The notes beneath the pieces were generated by a model. The model saw only the letters and a list, made by a program, of their open reading frames with translations. It was not told the DNA's origin and searched no databases. Position numbers and translations under genes: made by a program. Shown here piece after piece: positions 49,384-58,529 of a stretch of 64,000 nucleotides of DNA; the stretch's first letter is position 1; each line of letters begins with the position of its first letter. The stretch comes from an uncultured Lachnospiraceae bacterium (GTDB lineage Bacteria; Bacillota; Clostridia; Lachnospirales; Lachnospiraceae). The stretch spans positions 70,731 through 134,730 of the forward strand of contig CAJTTZ010000012.1 in assembly GCA_910579505.1 (NCBI GenBank), given 5' to 3'.

Positions 49384-49737
49384 TTACCACTTTACATACT
49401 TCTCTGGACTTGTTTCAATCCAATATGATACAAATCGCTTTCTAAATTTGCTTTCTTTTATGTAATTGTAAGCAGATAAATTTCTACTCACGCCAATTCC
49501 CTTTTCATATAAATATTTGATTAATTGATTTGCAACCATCTCATTATTATCTACCCATAGGATTCCGAGATCAGGTTCTTTAGATAAAAAATCAACAGAA
49601 CTATCAATATATCCTTCATGTAATTTTTCTACTTTCCCATTTCCAAAATACTCGTAAATCACAATAGGATAGTTTCTACGACTTGAAAATTGATAATGCG
49701 AATCTGTGTCAATAATTATTTCTCTTATGATTTTCAC
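49384..49737 (-). CDS. Hypothetical protein (117 aa)
   Basis: MKIIREIIIDTDSHYQFSSR followed by alternating beta strands (PIVIYEYFGNGKVEKLHEGYI) and a final amphipathic helix. It begins 1 bp from the stop of the following gene. No family recognised. Confidence 0.65.
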   Translation of the reverse strand: MKIIREIIIDTDSHYQFSSRRNYPIVIYEYFGNGKVEKLHEGYIDSSVDFLSKEPDLGILWVDNNEMVANQLIKYLYEKGIGVSRNLSAYNYIKESKFRKRFVSYWIETSPEKYVKW

Positions 49738-50112
49738 CTACTTCTCTATTAAATCTTTCTTTGTTTCTTCTGCCCTTTCCAAGAACCATTTTACTTTTTC
49801 ATTTACCAAAGAGTTAAATAATTCAACGCACTCTTCATAAGTATCTGCATACACTCTGGACGAAATACAAACTGCTTTTGATTTAGCAAATTCCGTTTCA
49901 CTACCACTTTTGAAAGGCACAAAAAATGATGCATATGATTCTTCCTCAGTTACTTCTTTATAATCCCACCCATATCCTCTAGCCATTCCATATATAGGTT
50001 TTGAGATTAATCCCATCGTGATTTTGTTGTTATCAAATTCATAGGCACATGCCCAAAGTTTTGTTCCTGTTTTAATATTTTTTATTTCACTATAATAATC
50101 TGTATATATCAT
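49738..50112 (-). CDS. Hypothetical protein (124 aa)
   Basis: MIYTDYYSEIKNIKTGTKLW then ACAYEFDNNKITMGLISKPI, a beta-rich fold of conserved phage proteins, and a charged helical tail (LVNEKVKWFLERAEETKKDL). GGAG lies 5 bp before the ATG. No function known. Confidence 0.65.
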   Translation of the reverse strand: MIYTDYYSEIKNIKTGTKLWACAYEFDNNKITMGLISKPIYGMARGYGWDYKEVTEEESYASFFVPFKSGSETEFAKSKAVCISSRVYADTYEECVELFNSLVNEKVKWFLERAEETKKDLIEK

Positions 50113-50167
50113 TTAAACTCCATTCAACATTTTATATTTATTTAACAATTTAGTTTATTCCATCCTA

Positions 50168-50196
50168 TTGAAATTGCATTTTCTATTTGATATAAT
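50168..50196 (+). promoter_or_regulatory. Consensus promoter for the plus-strand gene
   Basis: TTGAAA (50168-50173), a 17-bp spacer and TATAAT (50191-50196) are followed at 26 bp by GAAAGGAAGG. This is the strongest promoter seen in the element. Confidence 0.85.
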
Positions 50197-50231
50197 AAAA
50201 ATGATAATTTTTGAAGAAAGGAAGGCATATT

Positions 50232-50486
50232 ATGGCAAAAGAAAAACTTTCCAAAAAGCAAAAGAAAGGAATCGCAGCTTTAAATCCTTCTGGAAAAGCT
50301 ATTGATGCTCTTTCTCAAATCACAAATACAAGCAAAAGCACTGTTTACAAAGCTAAAAGAGAAGGAAAACTTCTAAACCACATTGATACGGTTGAGAAAT
50401 CCAACCGAGAATTAACGGTTCAAAATCAGCTTCTTAAAATGACACTTTCCAATAAGAAAGGTAAAAAATCATCTGGGCATTCATAA
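50232..50486 (+). CDS. Small HTH-like protein, only plus-strand gene of the element
   Basis: From MAKEKLSKKQKKGIAALNPS (GAAAGGAAGG 6 bp upstream) the protein is 84 residues and very basic. A helix-turn-helix-like stretch (KAIDALSQITNTSKSTVYKA) is followed by a short coiled coil. It has its own promoter and terminator. It is therefore a candidate regulator of the element. The in-frame ATG at 50211 lacks a site. Confidence 0.7.
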   Translation: MAKEKLSKKQKKGIAALNPSGKAIDALSQITNTSKSTVYKAKREGKLLNHIDTVEKSNRELTVQNQLLKMTLSNKKGKKSSGHS

Positions 50487-50499
50487 CGAATGCCTTTTT
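50476..50499 (+). terminator. Rho-independent terminator
   Basis: GGCATTC (50476-50482) pairs with GAATGCC (50488-50494) and is followed by TTTTTA. The hairpin begins inside the last codons of the plus-strand gene. Confidence 0.9.
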
Positions 50500-50536
50500 A
50501 TTTACACTTGAAAGTCCTATTTCATTGCCACATTTG

Positions 50537-50582
50537 GTCTATATATAGTAGTTTCTATTTTAGCAATCTACTATATATAGAC
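50537..50582. terminator. Hairpin after the RecD-like helicase gene
   Basis: GTCTATATATAGTAG (50537-50551) is exactly mirrored at 50568-50582, 5 bp after the helicase stop. On the plus strand it is followed by TATTTTTA, so it may work in both directions; on the minus strand no T-run follows. Confidence 0.6.
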
Positions 50583-50587
50583 TATTT

Positions 50588-52882
50588 TTATGCCGTTTTC
50601 TTCAGATTCTCACAACTTTCCTTTATCAATTTCTGCATAAATGTATTTCTCACAAAATTAGCCTTCTTCTTTACAGATTGATTCACAGTATCTATATTCC
50701 CCAAATGGAAACATTTTTCTTTCATCCTCGTCAATCCTACATATATAAGATTAGAATTCAACATATACGCATGTGACTGAGGGGTAAGTAAAATCACTAC
50801 CTTTATTGAACTTCCTTGTGATTTATGGATCGTAATACAATATCCAAGTCCAACCATCTGCATATCATTTCTATAATACTTTACTTTTACGCCGTCAAAA
50901 TCAATAATGAGATAACTTGTAAATACATCCTTTACAATACCTGTTTCTCCATTTGCAATGAATGTTTCCTTTAAATCTTCATCAAATCCATAATCATCAT
51001 CTACAAATAGCTGTGCATGATAATTATTTACGTTCTGTATAATCTGATCTCCTTTGAAATAAACCGTATCGCCAACTTTCATACATTCTGTGCTGCCATA
51101 ATTAGGATTAGCAACCTTCTGTATTGCGTTATTTATTACTACTGTTCCAATATCCCCCTTCTTATATGATGTAAGTAATTGTATATCCTCAACTTTATAT
51201 CCCTGCGAAAGCAATTTACTATATAGAGCAACTGCATTCTTAACCATAATATCGCTACCCACATTAACAAATGCATAGTCTTTATTTGTGCCAAACCATG
51301 TAAATTGGTTATTGATACCAGTCAGATACTCTTTACAAAAGCGAACATCTGTTGCAACTTTCATCAGTCCACCTTCTCCATAGCGGAAAACTTTTGTTAA
51401 TGTAACCGTTGGAATGATACTTGTTTGCATAAAATCATGAAGCAAGTTCCCACATGATACCGATGGAAGCTGTGCATTATCTCCGATCAGCAACAACTTT
51501 GTTCTGTTGAAATCAACTGCATCTAATACTCTTTTGAATAAGAAAATATCAGTCATTGAAAACTCATCTATAATCAGTACATCACAATCTAATTTGTGTT
51601 CTTCATTAAAGCTCCATGTATCAGGTGGCATATATCCAAGCCCTCTATGTATCGTTGTTGCATGTTCTTTGGTGTAATCAGATAATACTTTAGCTGCTTT
51701 ACCAGTCGGAGAAAACAACCTAAATGATTTATTGTTATCCTTTAGCATATTGATGACTGCCTGAGTACAAAAGGATTTTCCTGTTCCTCCAGCTCCATTC
51801 AAAATACAAACATTATATTTACAGATATTCTCTACTATTTTTATCTGTTCATCCGATAACTCACAACCATTAACCATATGGTACTTCTTATAGTTAAAAT
51901 CCCATCTGTTTTTTGTATTTACAAGACCACCAACTATTTTCTCTGCTATATATTTCTCTATTTCATATGTCCTTCTGATCGAAACAACCATAGATTCTTT
52001 GTCATAATAAATGCTTTCATGCTTCATACACTCTACAAAATGATTAGAACACGCAGGAACCATCTTCATGCACTGATTCCTTAACTCGTTTATTGACATT
52101 AGTGTATGTCCGTCTTCTTCATTTTTCTCCAATAGGTACAGCATACAAGATAAACATCTATGATTGCTGGTTTTTAATTCTGACTCAAACTCAATAATTT
52201 CTGGTTTCCCATTTTTAACATTCTCTTTTGAAGCCTTTTCCAATTCCAACAAAATACTATCTGCCGTTGCAAATCCAACTCTGGCTAATCCACATAAGCA
52301 TTTATACGGGTCTTCTTTAAGTTTCTTTTTAATCATAGTAATTGATGAATACTTCTCATACAGCTTTTTCAGCATGGGAAGACTCAATAATCCTTGAAAC
52401 TCCACTACTAATTCTGCCAGACAGAAATTCTCAACAATCTTATCTTTGATAATATTGAACGTGTATTCTTTAATTCCATGCAATTTATTCAAGTCTATAT
52501 CATCAAGATTATTATTCATTACACGATCAACAATATCTGGATATACCTCGTATAATGTCTGTGCCTGATTAAGTGTCAGGATTTCTTGAAGGAAAACATA
52601 CATATCATCAGCAGATTGTGGCTTGTTTCTTCGGATATTAATAACTTTATATCCCCAACCATTTTTTGTTAGCTGCTCAACCGCTTTTATTTCATATTCG
52701 ATTCCTTTACCTAATTCATGTATTTCACCAGATATTGTTGCATTTCCGTACTTTGTTAGTTTGATATCTGGGTAGATATCTTTATTGACATCTACCGCAT
52801 ATACCCTATAATCTTCACTTTCATATATTGGTCTTACAATTCTGCCTTTAAACAATACTTCTTTTTCATCGCTATTTTTCAA
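50588..52882 (-). CDS. RecD2-like DNA helicase
   Basis: The 764-residue protein resembles RecD2 (superfamily 1B): an N-terminal OB-type and helical region, then Walker A NGAGGTGKS at about 362-370, Walker B CDVLIIDEFSMT, LLIGDNAQLPSVSCGNLL (motif III) and the C-terminal CITIHKSQGSSIKVVIL, YVGLTRMKE motifs. It unwinds DNA 5'-3'. No RecBC partners are needed for this type. It follows DnaE in the same transcript and belongs to the replication or recombination module. Confidence 0.9.
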   Translation of the reverse strand: MKNSDEKEVLFKGRIVRPIYESEDYRVYAVDVNKDIYPDIKLTKYGNATISGEIHELGKGIEYEIKAVEQLTKNGWGYKVINIRRNKPQSADDMYVFLQEILTLNQAQTLYEVYPDIVDRVMNNNLDDIDLNKLHGIKEYTFNIIKDKIVENFCLAELVVEFQGLLSLPMLKKLYEKYSSITMIKKKLKEDPYKCLCGLARVGFATADSILLELEKASKENVKNGKPEIIEFESELKTSNHRCLSCMLYLLEKNEEDGHTLMSINELRNQCMKMVPACSNHFVECMKHESIYYDKESMVVSIRRTYEIEKYIAEKIVGGLVNTKNRWDFNYKKYHMVNGCELSDEQIKIVENICKYNVCILNGAGGTGKSFCTQAVINMLKDNNKSFRLFSPTGKAAKVLSDYTKEHATTIHRGLGYMPPDTWSFNEEHKLDCDVLIIDEFSMTDIFLFKRVLDAVDFNRTKLLLIGDNAQLPSVSCGNLLHDFMQTSIIPTVTLTKVFRYGEGGLMKVATDVRFCKEYLTGINNQFTWFGTNKDYAFVNVGSDIMVKNAVALYSKLLSQGYKVEDIQLLTSYKKGDIGTVVINNAIQKVANPNYGSTECMKVGDTVYFKGDQIIQNVNNYHAQLFVDDDYGFDEDLKETFIANGETGIVKDVFTSYLIIDFDGVKVKYYRNDMQMVGLGYCITIHKSQGSSIKVVILLTPQSHAYMLNSNLIYVGLTRMKEKCFHLGNIDTVNQSVKKKANFVRNTFMQKLIKESCENLKKTA

Positions 52883-52895
52883 TATGTAACCTCAC

Positions 52896-55800
52896 CTACT
52901 TAATTACTTCATAATTTGTCAACACATCTTCTAACTCATCCGTTACCGTCCAGACTCCGTTGATCGGTTTCTTTTTAAATTCTTTATCAAACTCCTTTAT
53001 CTTTAGCACAGAATATAATCCAAACGGACTTTCCTTAAATATTCTGCCCTGTTTAATCCTTGAATGTACTTCCTCGCCAGTCCTTACTTTTCGTGCTGTA
53101 AAATATGGCTTAGTCGCATCTTTAAATGTTTTGTAGTCCACAATAATATAATAATTATCGCTAACTTTAGGATTGGTATATACAACCATTTCAAGATGTT
53201 CTTTTTCAAATTTGATCATCTCAATAATTCCCATTTCCTTATTCTCTATATGACTGCACAATTCTTTAACCAAACCGATATTGTCTATCTCTTTAAATAA
53301 AGAATTTGTTTCCTTTCCTGAATACTTTTTTGCTATATATTCAGAAATACCTAATTCTTCTAATTTGCTCTTTTTTATCTGCTTACAAGTTGCAAATTTA
53401 TCATAAACCTGTATGACTCCTAACAGATATTTATTTTTGCCAAACTCTGAGAAGAAATTCAAACCAGTAAGGATTTCTAACTGCCTGGAATTAACAGATG
53501 TATGCTCTTTTATATCTTTGATAAGTTCTACAAATGAATTATATTTATTGTTTCTTAGTGCATAAAGTTCTTCAGCAATGGTATCATTACAGTATTTAAT
53601 CGCTCCAATTCCCTGATAGATAGTTCCAGTGTCTTTGTCATACTCATATTCTGCTTTTGATTTTCTGAATCTTATTGGCTCTATCGTATAACCTTTTGAC
53701 AAGATATATTCTTTGATATTCAAAGACTTTTCTTTATCAGATGTATAAATATTGAGAGCAGACGTTAAAGTTTCAATTGTGTAATAATGCCTTAAATAAC
53801 CACAAGCAAATCCCAAAAATGAATATGGATCGGCATGGTTTTTAGAAAATAAGTATGCTGACGCATCAATAATTACTTGAAGAAAATTTACAATCAATTC
53901 TTCTGCTTTTTCATTCTCTACACCATACTCATCTTTCATTGTTTGTACAAAACCTTTTATATAATGGTTATTTACAGGTTTTCCTTTATCATCAAGCATA
54001 TATCCGCCATCTTTAATAACTGGTATATCATTTTCTGTACCTGTTTTCTTACTAAAGTGCCTACGCACAATATCAGCCTCACCCATTGTAAAACCACAGA
54101 ACTTATATAAAAACTCTATAATCTGTTCCTGATATACTAAATAGCCAAGTGTAGGAGCCAGAAAATCATTCAACGCAGCATGTCCATTATCCCTGTAAAT
54201 TCCTTGTGACAATTCTGTTCTGTAAGAAGCTCCTGCTGGTCTGATTGCACCATTAGCCATACTCATTAAGTCTATGTATGAAAAATTTGGATTCTGTTTT
54301 TTAATATTTTTGATGGTTGACTCACTTAGAATATCTCTCAGATATGAACCGGCAAAATCTGATTCAAACTGAAAAATCAAAGTAGTATCTTTTGCAATAT
54401 CATCCCATACATTTTTATCGCTAAAATCAATATTGTCTGGTGTAATAAATGGAATACCAACAGCTTTACATGTTTTATCTATAAGTCCTACACAATCAAG
54501 TCCAAGAATATCCAACTTTACATAATTCAAAGAATCTATCTCTTTCATATTTATCTGTGAAATCGGCTTATCATCTGAGGATATATACAGTGTACCAAAT
54601 GCCTTATCTACTTCATGTGGAGATACCACAAGTCCGGCTGCGTGTCTACCAAGTGATGTAATAGTACCAACAACAATATCTACATACTCAAATAATTCTT
54701 TATGTTTATTTCTGACCTTTTCATCTACAAATTCTTTTTTATTTTCATCTTCTTGAACAAGATTAGATAATTCCTGTGTTTCTTGTGGTGTCATTCCTAA
54801 TGCCCTTCCAACATCCTTAATAGCACCACGCATTTTTATTGTGTTAAAAGTGATAATATTGCAACAATATAATCCTTCTTTTTCAAACAGATATTTTCTG
54901 ACCTTCCACCTATCTTCACTGAACCAGTCTGAGTCTACATCTGCAAGGCTGATTCTTTCCTTATTCATGAAACGCTCAAAATTCAAATTGTATTTAATAC
55001 TGTCAACATCCGTAATTCCAAGCAGATATGCTATGATACTTCCAGATACAGACCCCCTCGAATATCCATAATGTACACCTTGTTTTCTAAGTTCTCTTTT
55101 GTAGTCTTCTTCAAGCAACATAAAGTCAATAGCGTCATTATGTTTATATGTTTCTATCTCATACACAATCTTATTTTTATATTCTTGAAAGTTTTTGTAC
55201 TTATTTACCCCTCTCTCCTTAATGCCATCTAATATTTTCTGTTTGAAAACACCCATAGAATCATTGTATAATTTTGGATATTTCTTTGAATAATCCAGAT
55301 TAAATTCTTCTATGGAATCAGCCATAACATTAGTATTTTCTATTGCTTCCAGATAAACATCTTTAGATAATGCTCTCTGTTTTTCGTATGCCTTTACCAA
55401 TTCATCATAACTTTTAAAAGTCAAATCCCAATTTGACTCATTATCAAATTTGACCTCTTTCGATTTCTGCATAATTGTTCTGCCAAGCAAATGTCTTTCA
55501 TCCAAAGCATGTGTATCTGTTCCAGCAATCAAAGGTATTCCATGTTTTTTTGAAATAAAGGCAAGGTACTGATTATACTTAATCTGCATATCATCACAAT
55601 GATGCTGAATTTCTAAATAACATCTATGCTTGTTATCAATCAAAAACTGCAAAAATTTCTCCTGTATTTCTTTTGTTCCACTGGCTAATATACCGCCAAT
55701 ACATGCTGTGCATATAATTATGTTGTCTGATGTGGAGATTAGTTCATCAAATGAAATCCTTGGATTGTAATAAAAATGACCATCTCTTACAAATGCTCTT

Positions 55801-56210
55801 GAAGATAATTCATTTAATTCAACCACTCCATCATAGTTTTTGGCAATTAAAACACAGTGGTAATTATCTCTTTTTTGGGTTTTGTTCTCTTCGATATATT
55901 TACTGATCTCTTCCTGTGCTTCTTTTTCATCTGTACCAAGTAGCGATTCACACAATTCTGTTGTATCAGGTTCAAAATATAATTGTTCTGTCACATAAAA
56001 TTCTTCTGCATGGATATATTTCATACCACATGATTCAATTTTAGTTTTTTTATGCACCCATTCCAGTATAGAACCATGCTCCGAAAACCCCATCGCTTTC
56101 ATCCCTAACGACTGCGCATACGAAATATATTCGTTGTATTTTGTAACACTATCTATATTAGTTACACCATTACTCAAATCACTATGCAGATGATATACTG
56201 TATAATTCAA
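52896..56210 (-). CDS. DNA polymerase III alpha subunit (DnaE-type)
   Basis: The 1104-residue protein starts with a PHP domain (YTVYHLHSDLSNGVTNIDS; GFSEHGSI). The polymerase core has catalytic aspartates in ISLADVDSDWF (about residue 415) and KLDILGLDCVG. A helix-hairpin-helix/OB C-terminal region follows. It lacks the long C-terminal tau-binding part of cellular DnaE (about 1160 aa) and shows no DnaQ exonuclease insertion. With its own helicase and primase, it makes phage replication largely independent of the host polymerase. Confidence 0.95.
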   Translation of the reverse strand: MNYTVYHLHSDLSNGVTNIDSVTKYNEYISYAQSLGMKAMGFSEHGSILEWVHKKTKIESCGMKYIHAEEFYVTEQLYFEPDTTELCESLLGTDEKEAQEEISKYIEENKTQKRDNYHCVLIAKNYDGVVELNELSSRAFVRDGHFYYNPRISFDELISTSDNIIICTACIGGILASGTKEIQEKFLQFLIDNKHRCYLEIQHHCDDMQIKYNQYLAFISKKHGIPLIAGTDTHALDERHLLGRTIMQKSKEVKFDNESNWDLTFKSYDELVKAYEKQRALSKDVYLEAIENTNVMADSIEEFNLDYSKKYPKLYNDSMGVFKQKILDGIKERGVNKYKNFQEYKNKIVYEIETYKHNDAIDFMLLEEDYKRELRKQGVHYGYSRGSVSGSIIAYLLGITDVDSIKYNLNFERFMNKERISLADVDSDWFSEDRWKVRKYLFEKEGLYCCNIITFNTIKMRGAIKDVGRALGMTPQETQELSNLVQEDENKKEFVDEKVRNKHKELFEYVDIVVGTITSLGRHAAGLVVSPHEVDKAFGTLYISSDDKPISQINMKEIDSLNYVKLDILGLDCVGLIDKTCKAVGIPFITPDNIDFSDKNVWDDIAKDTTLIFQFESDFAGSYLRDILSESTIKNIKKQNPNFSYIDLMSMANGAIRPAGASYRTELSQGIYRDNGHAALNDFLAPTLGYLVYQEQIIEFLYKFCGFTMGEADIVRRHFSKKTGTENDIPVIKDGGYMLDDKGKPVNNHYIKGFVQTMKDEYGVENEKAEELIVNFLQVIIDASAYLFSKNHADPYSFLGFACGYLRHYYTIETLTSALNIYTSDKEKSLNIKEYILSKGYTIEPIRFRKSKAEYEYDKDTGTIYQGIGAIKYCNDTIAEELYALRNNKYNSFVELIKDIKEHTSVNSRQLEILTGLNFFSEFGKNKYLLGVIQVYDKFATCKQIKKSKLEELGISEYIAKKYSGKETNSLFKEIDNIGLVKELCSHIENKEMGIIEMIKFEKEHLEMVVYTNPKVSDNYYIIVDYKTFKDATKPYFTARKVRTGEEVHSRIKQGRIFKESPFGLYSVLKIKEFDKEFKKKPINGVWTVTDELEDVLTNYEVIK

Positions 56211-56224
56211 CCAACCACCACCTT

Positions 56225-57415
56225 TTATAGATTATCCAACCAAGATAAATCTTCATCTTTATCATCGTTGTTTTCAGATATACCGCTACCAACACCACTA
56301 AAAAAGTCATCTCCATTTTGCTGTGCTGCCAGTGCATCCAGATACTTTTTATATGGTTTATGTAAATTGGGAGAATATGCACATAATGTTGAGAAATAAT
56401 AGCTTTGCTTTTCGACTTGTTCTGGAGTATCAAAAAATACCATCTCTGCATTCTCTTTATCAATTAGTTTCTCAGCCTCATATTTCTCTTCTTTCTCTAT
56501 AATCTCATCAATCGTATTGGTAATGTCTGTAACCCATCTGTCAATAAGATCCTGTGTCAAATCCACATAAACAATACAATCATGGAATTTATATTTATCC
56601 TGTGCATCCTTTGGTAAACACTTTATATCATTTGTCTGTGCCAACATATCAAGATATTCTACAAGTTTGCTTTCATATCCTAATTTCTTTAACCACATTT
56701 TCACACTTGTCTGTAGTTTATTACCTATTTCACATCTGTCAATTTCTCTTGTAGTCCACTTTCCATTTGCCTGTTCGCAGTCAACTTTTACATATTTTAA
56801 GAAATCCCAGCAAATCTTTATCTTTTCATACGGAACACCCATCTGATGTAAACCGATTGCATAAACTACTAATTGTCCACATTCATTTAATGCTTTTTCT
56901 CCTTTATATATAGAAGACGTTTTCCAATCCAAAATATTAAAGCACCCATCACTATCTTTAAAACAAACATCTATATATCCCTGAAATACGTTTTTACCTA
57001 TCAGGATACTAATAAATCTTTCAATTTCAACTTTATAAGGGATTGTATGGTGATTATTAAAGAAATGTTTTAGGTTCTTATAATATTTATCAGCAATCTT
57101 CTTGTTTTTCTCACTATCATTTCTATCAAATTTAAGTTCTGCAATACCTGCTGTCATCCACGCATCTTCAAATTCGCTATCCATATCTTCATACTTAATT
57201 CTCCCTAAATACAAGTTTTCCATTATCTCATGTGACATACCTCCTGTAACTGTGTAAATACAATCTTGCCTATCTTCATCAATGCCTCTAATATATTTTA
57301 AGAAATACTCATATGGACTGTTATGATAAGAATTAAAACGTGACCAGCTCCATAAGCGATCCACTCCATATTTTCTTTTAACTTGCTCTAATTCTTCTCC
57401 TGTTTTTCTTCCCAT
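56225..57415 (-). CDS. PD-(D/E)XK nuclease, RecB/Cas4-like
   Basis: The 396-residue protein shows the nuclease motifs SRFNSYHNSPYEYFLKYIRG near the N-terminus, His62 (GGMSHEIMENL), Asp149 (GYIDVCF) and Asp163-x-Lys165 (ILDWKTSS), then a QLVVYAIGL helix. These define a RecB-type exonuclease or Cas4-like fold; no Fe-S cysteines are seen. The last residues (DDKDEDLSWLDNL) are acidic and nearly match the tail of the SSB-like protein. It lies next to DnaE and probably processes DNA ends in replication or recombination. Confidence 0.85.
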   Translation of the reverse strand: MGRKTGEELEQVKRKYGVDRLWSWSRFNSYHNSPYEYFLKYIRGIDEDRQDCIYTVTGGMSHEIMENLYLGRIKYEDMDSEFEDAWMTAGIAELKFDRNDSEKNKKIADKYYKNLKHFFNNHHTIPYKVEIERFISILIGKNVFQGYIDVCFKDSDGCFNILDWKTSSIYKGEKALNECGQLVVYAIGLHQMGVPYEKIKICWDFLKYVKVDCEQANGKWTTREIDRCEIGNKLQTSVKMWLKKLGYESKLVEYLDMLAQTNDIKCLPKDAQDKYKFHDCIVYVDLTQDLIDRWVTDITNTIDEIIEKEEKYEAEKLIDKENAEMVFFDTPEQVEKQSYYFSTLCAYSPNLHKPYKKYLDALAAQQNGDDFFSGVGSGISENNDDKDEDLSWLDNL

Positions 57416-57422
57416 TCATACC

Positions 57423-58511
57423 TCACTTCTTTTTATTTAAACTTTGTATATATTTTTTATGTTCTCCATAGTCATAAACTGTTCTATATTGCATCATAAA
57501 TTCAAATATTTTATTTATAGAATCTGCTGGCGAATCCTTATCTCCAAGCAAATCCCATCTGTCATACAAATACGAAACTTTTCTTATTCCATAAAATTTC
57601 TCACAACAATGCCTAATGTGTTCAATATCAATATCCTTGTCTAGTGCAATAATAATCTCACAATTTAATCCTATAAGTATTTTCACTTGTTCATCTGATA
57701 TTTCATGTCCACTTAAAGCTACACCAGTCCCATCATTCAAACTATCTCTTTTTAACACCGACTTTTCTGCTTCATATACAACAACATATCCTTTATCCTG
57801 AATTATTTCTTTGTTTTCCCATAGTCCAAATAGATTCATCTGTTTTGGATACCCAGGTGTAATAAAATATTTCTTAATATCGAATAGTTCATAATTTTCT
57901 ACAGAAGTCCTCATATTGAAACCAAGAAGTTCGCCAGTGAGCCAATATCGTAAGGGGATAATATTTCTTTTGTATCTGTAGCTGTAAGCAAGACCAAACT
58001 TTTTTACCGTCCAAGGCATAATTCCTTCCCGAAAAAAATCTATATGGATATGTGGTACAAAGTCTTGTAATGCATTTTCATTTAACACATGAAAATCTAA
58101 TACATTCTGTCTTTTACGTTTTGCCTTTACTTTTTTGAATATATATAACGGATCAACTACCTCTTTTTTCTCTTCTTGTTTCTTAAATGTAAGTGGTAGC
58201 CCTAATATTTTATGTAAATATTTTACTGTATCAAAGAATGAAAATTTGCTATCACTAATTCTTTTGTTGTACTGAACCAATGTAAGCAAATCAGAATTAT
58301 TATCAAACTCCTTTTCTCTGGTGTAATTTACACAACTTAAATATTTATTGTTTTTTATATTAACTGCACCTTTATTATCACCATTACAGTTTGAACAGCT
58401 ATAATATTCTTTAGATGGGTGGTATACTATATGACCGCACCCAATTTCATTTAAAATAAACTCAATCTTACCATTACTGTAGATATATTCTTTTAACTCG
58501 ATAACGGTCAT
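57423..58511 (-). CDS. DNA primase (CHC2 / TOPRIM)
   Basis: The 362-residue protein has an N-terminal zinc site (Cys25, His27/His31, Cys39, Cys42; CSNCNGDNKG). A TOPRIM domain follows with catalytic Glu in VVVYEAEKSVLK, DxD in IIALDKDID, and GTGVALSGHEIS as the glycine strand. It lacks the C-terminal helicase-binding domain of cellular DnaG and is shorter. It synthesises RNA primers at the phage fork. The upstream neighbour in transcription is the DnaB-like helicase. Confidence 0.9.
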   Translation of the reverse strand: MTVIELKEYIYSNGKIEFILNEIGCGHIVYHPSKEYYSCSNCNGDNKGAVNIKNNKYLSCVNYTREKEFDNNSDLLTLVQYNKRISDSKFSFFDTVKYLHKILGLPLTFKKQEEKKEVVDPLYIFKKVKAKRKRQNVLDFHVLNENALQDFVPHIHIDFFREGIMPWTVKKFGLAYSYRYKRNIIPLRYWLTGELLGFNMRTSVENYELFDIKKYFITPGYPKQMNLFGLWENKEIIQDKGYVVVYEAEKSVLKRDSLNDGTGVALSGHEISDEQVKILIGLNCEIIIALDKDIDIEHIRHCCEKFYGIRKVSYLYDRWDLLGDKDSPADSINKIFEFMMQYRTVYDYGEHKKYIQSLNKKK

Positions 58512-58529
58512 ATATTCATAATCACCACC

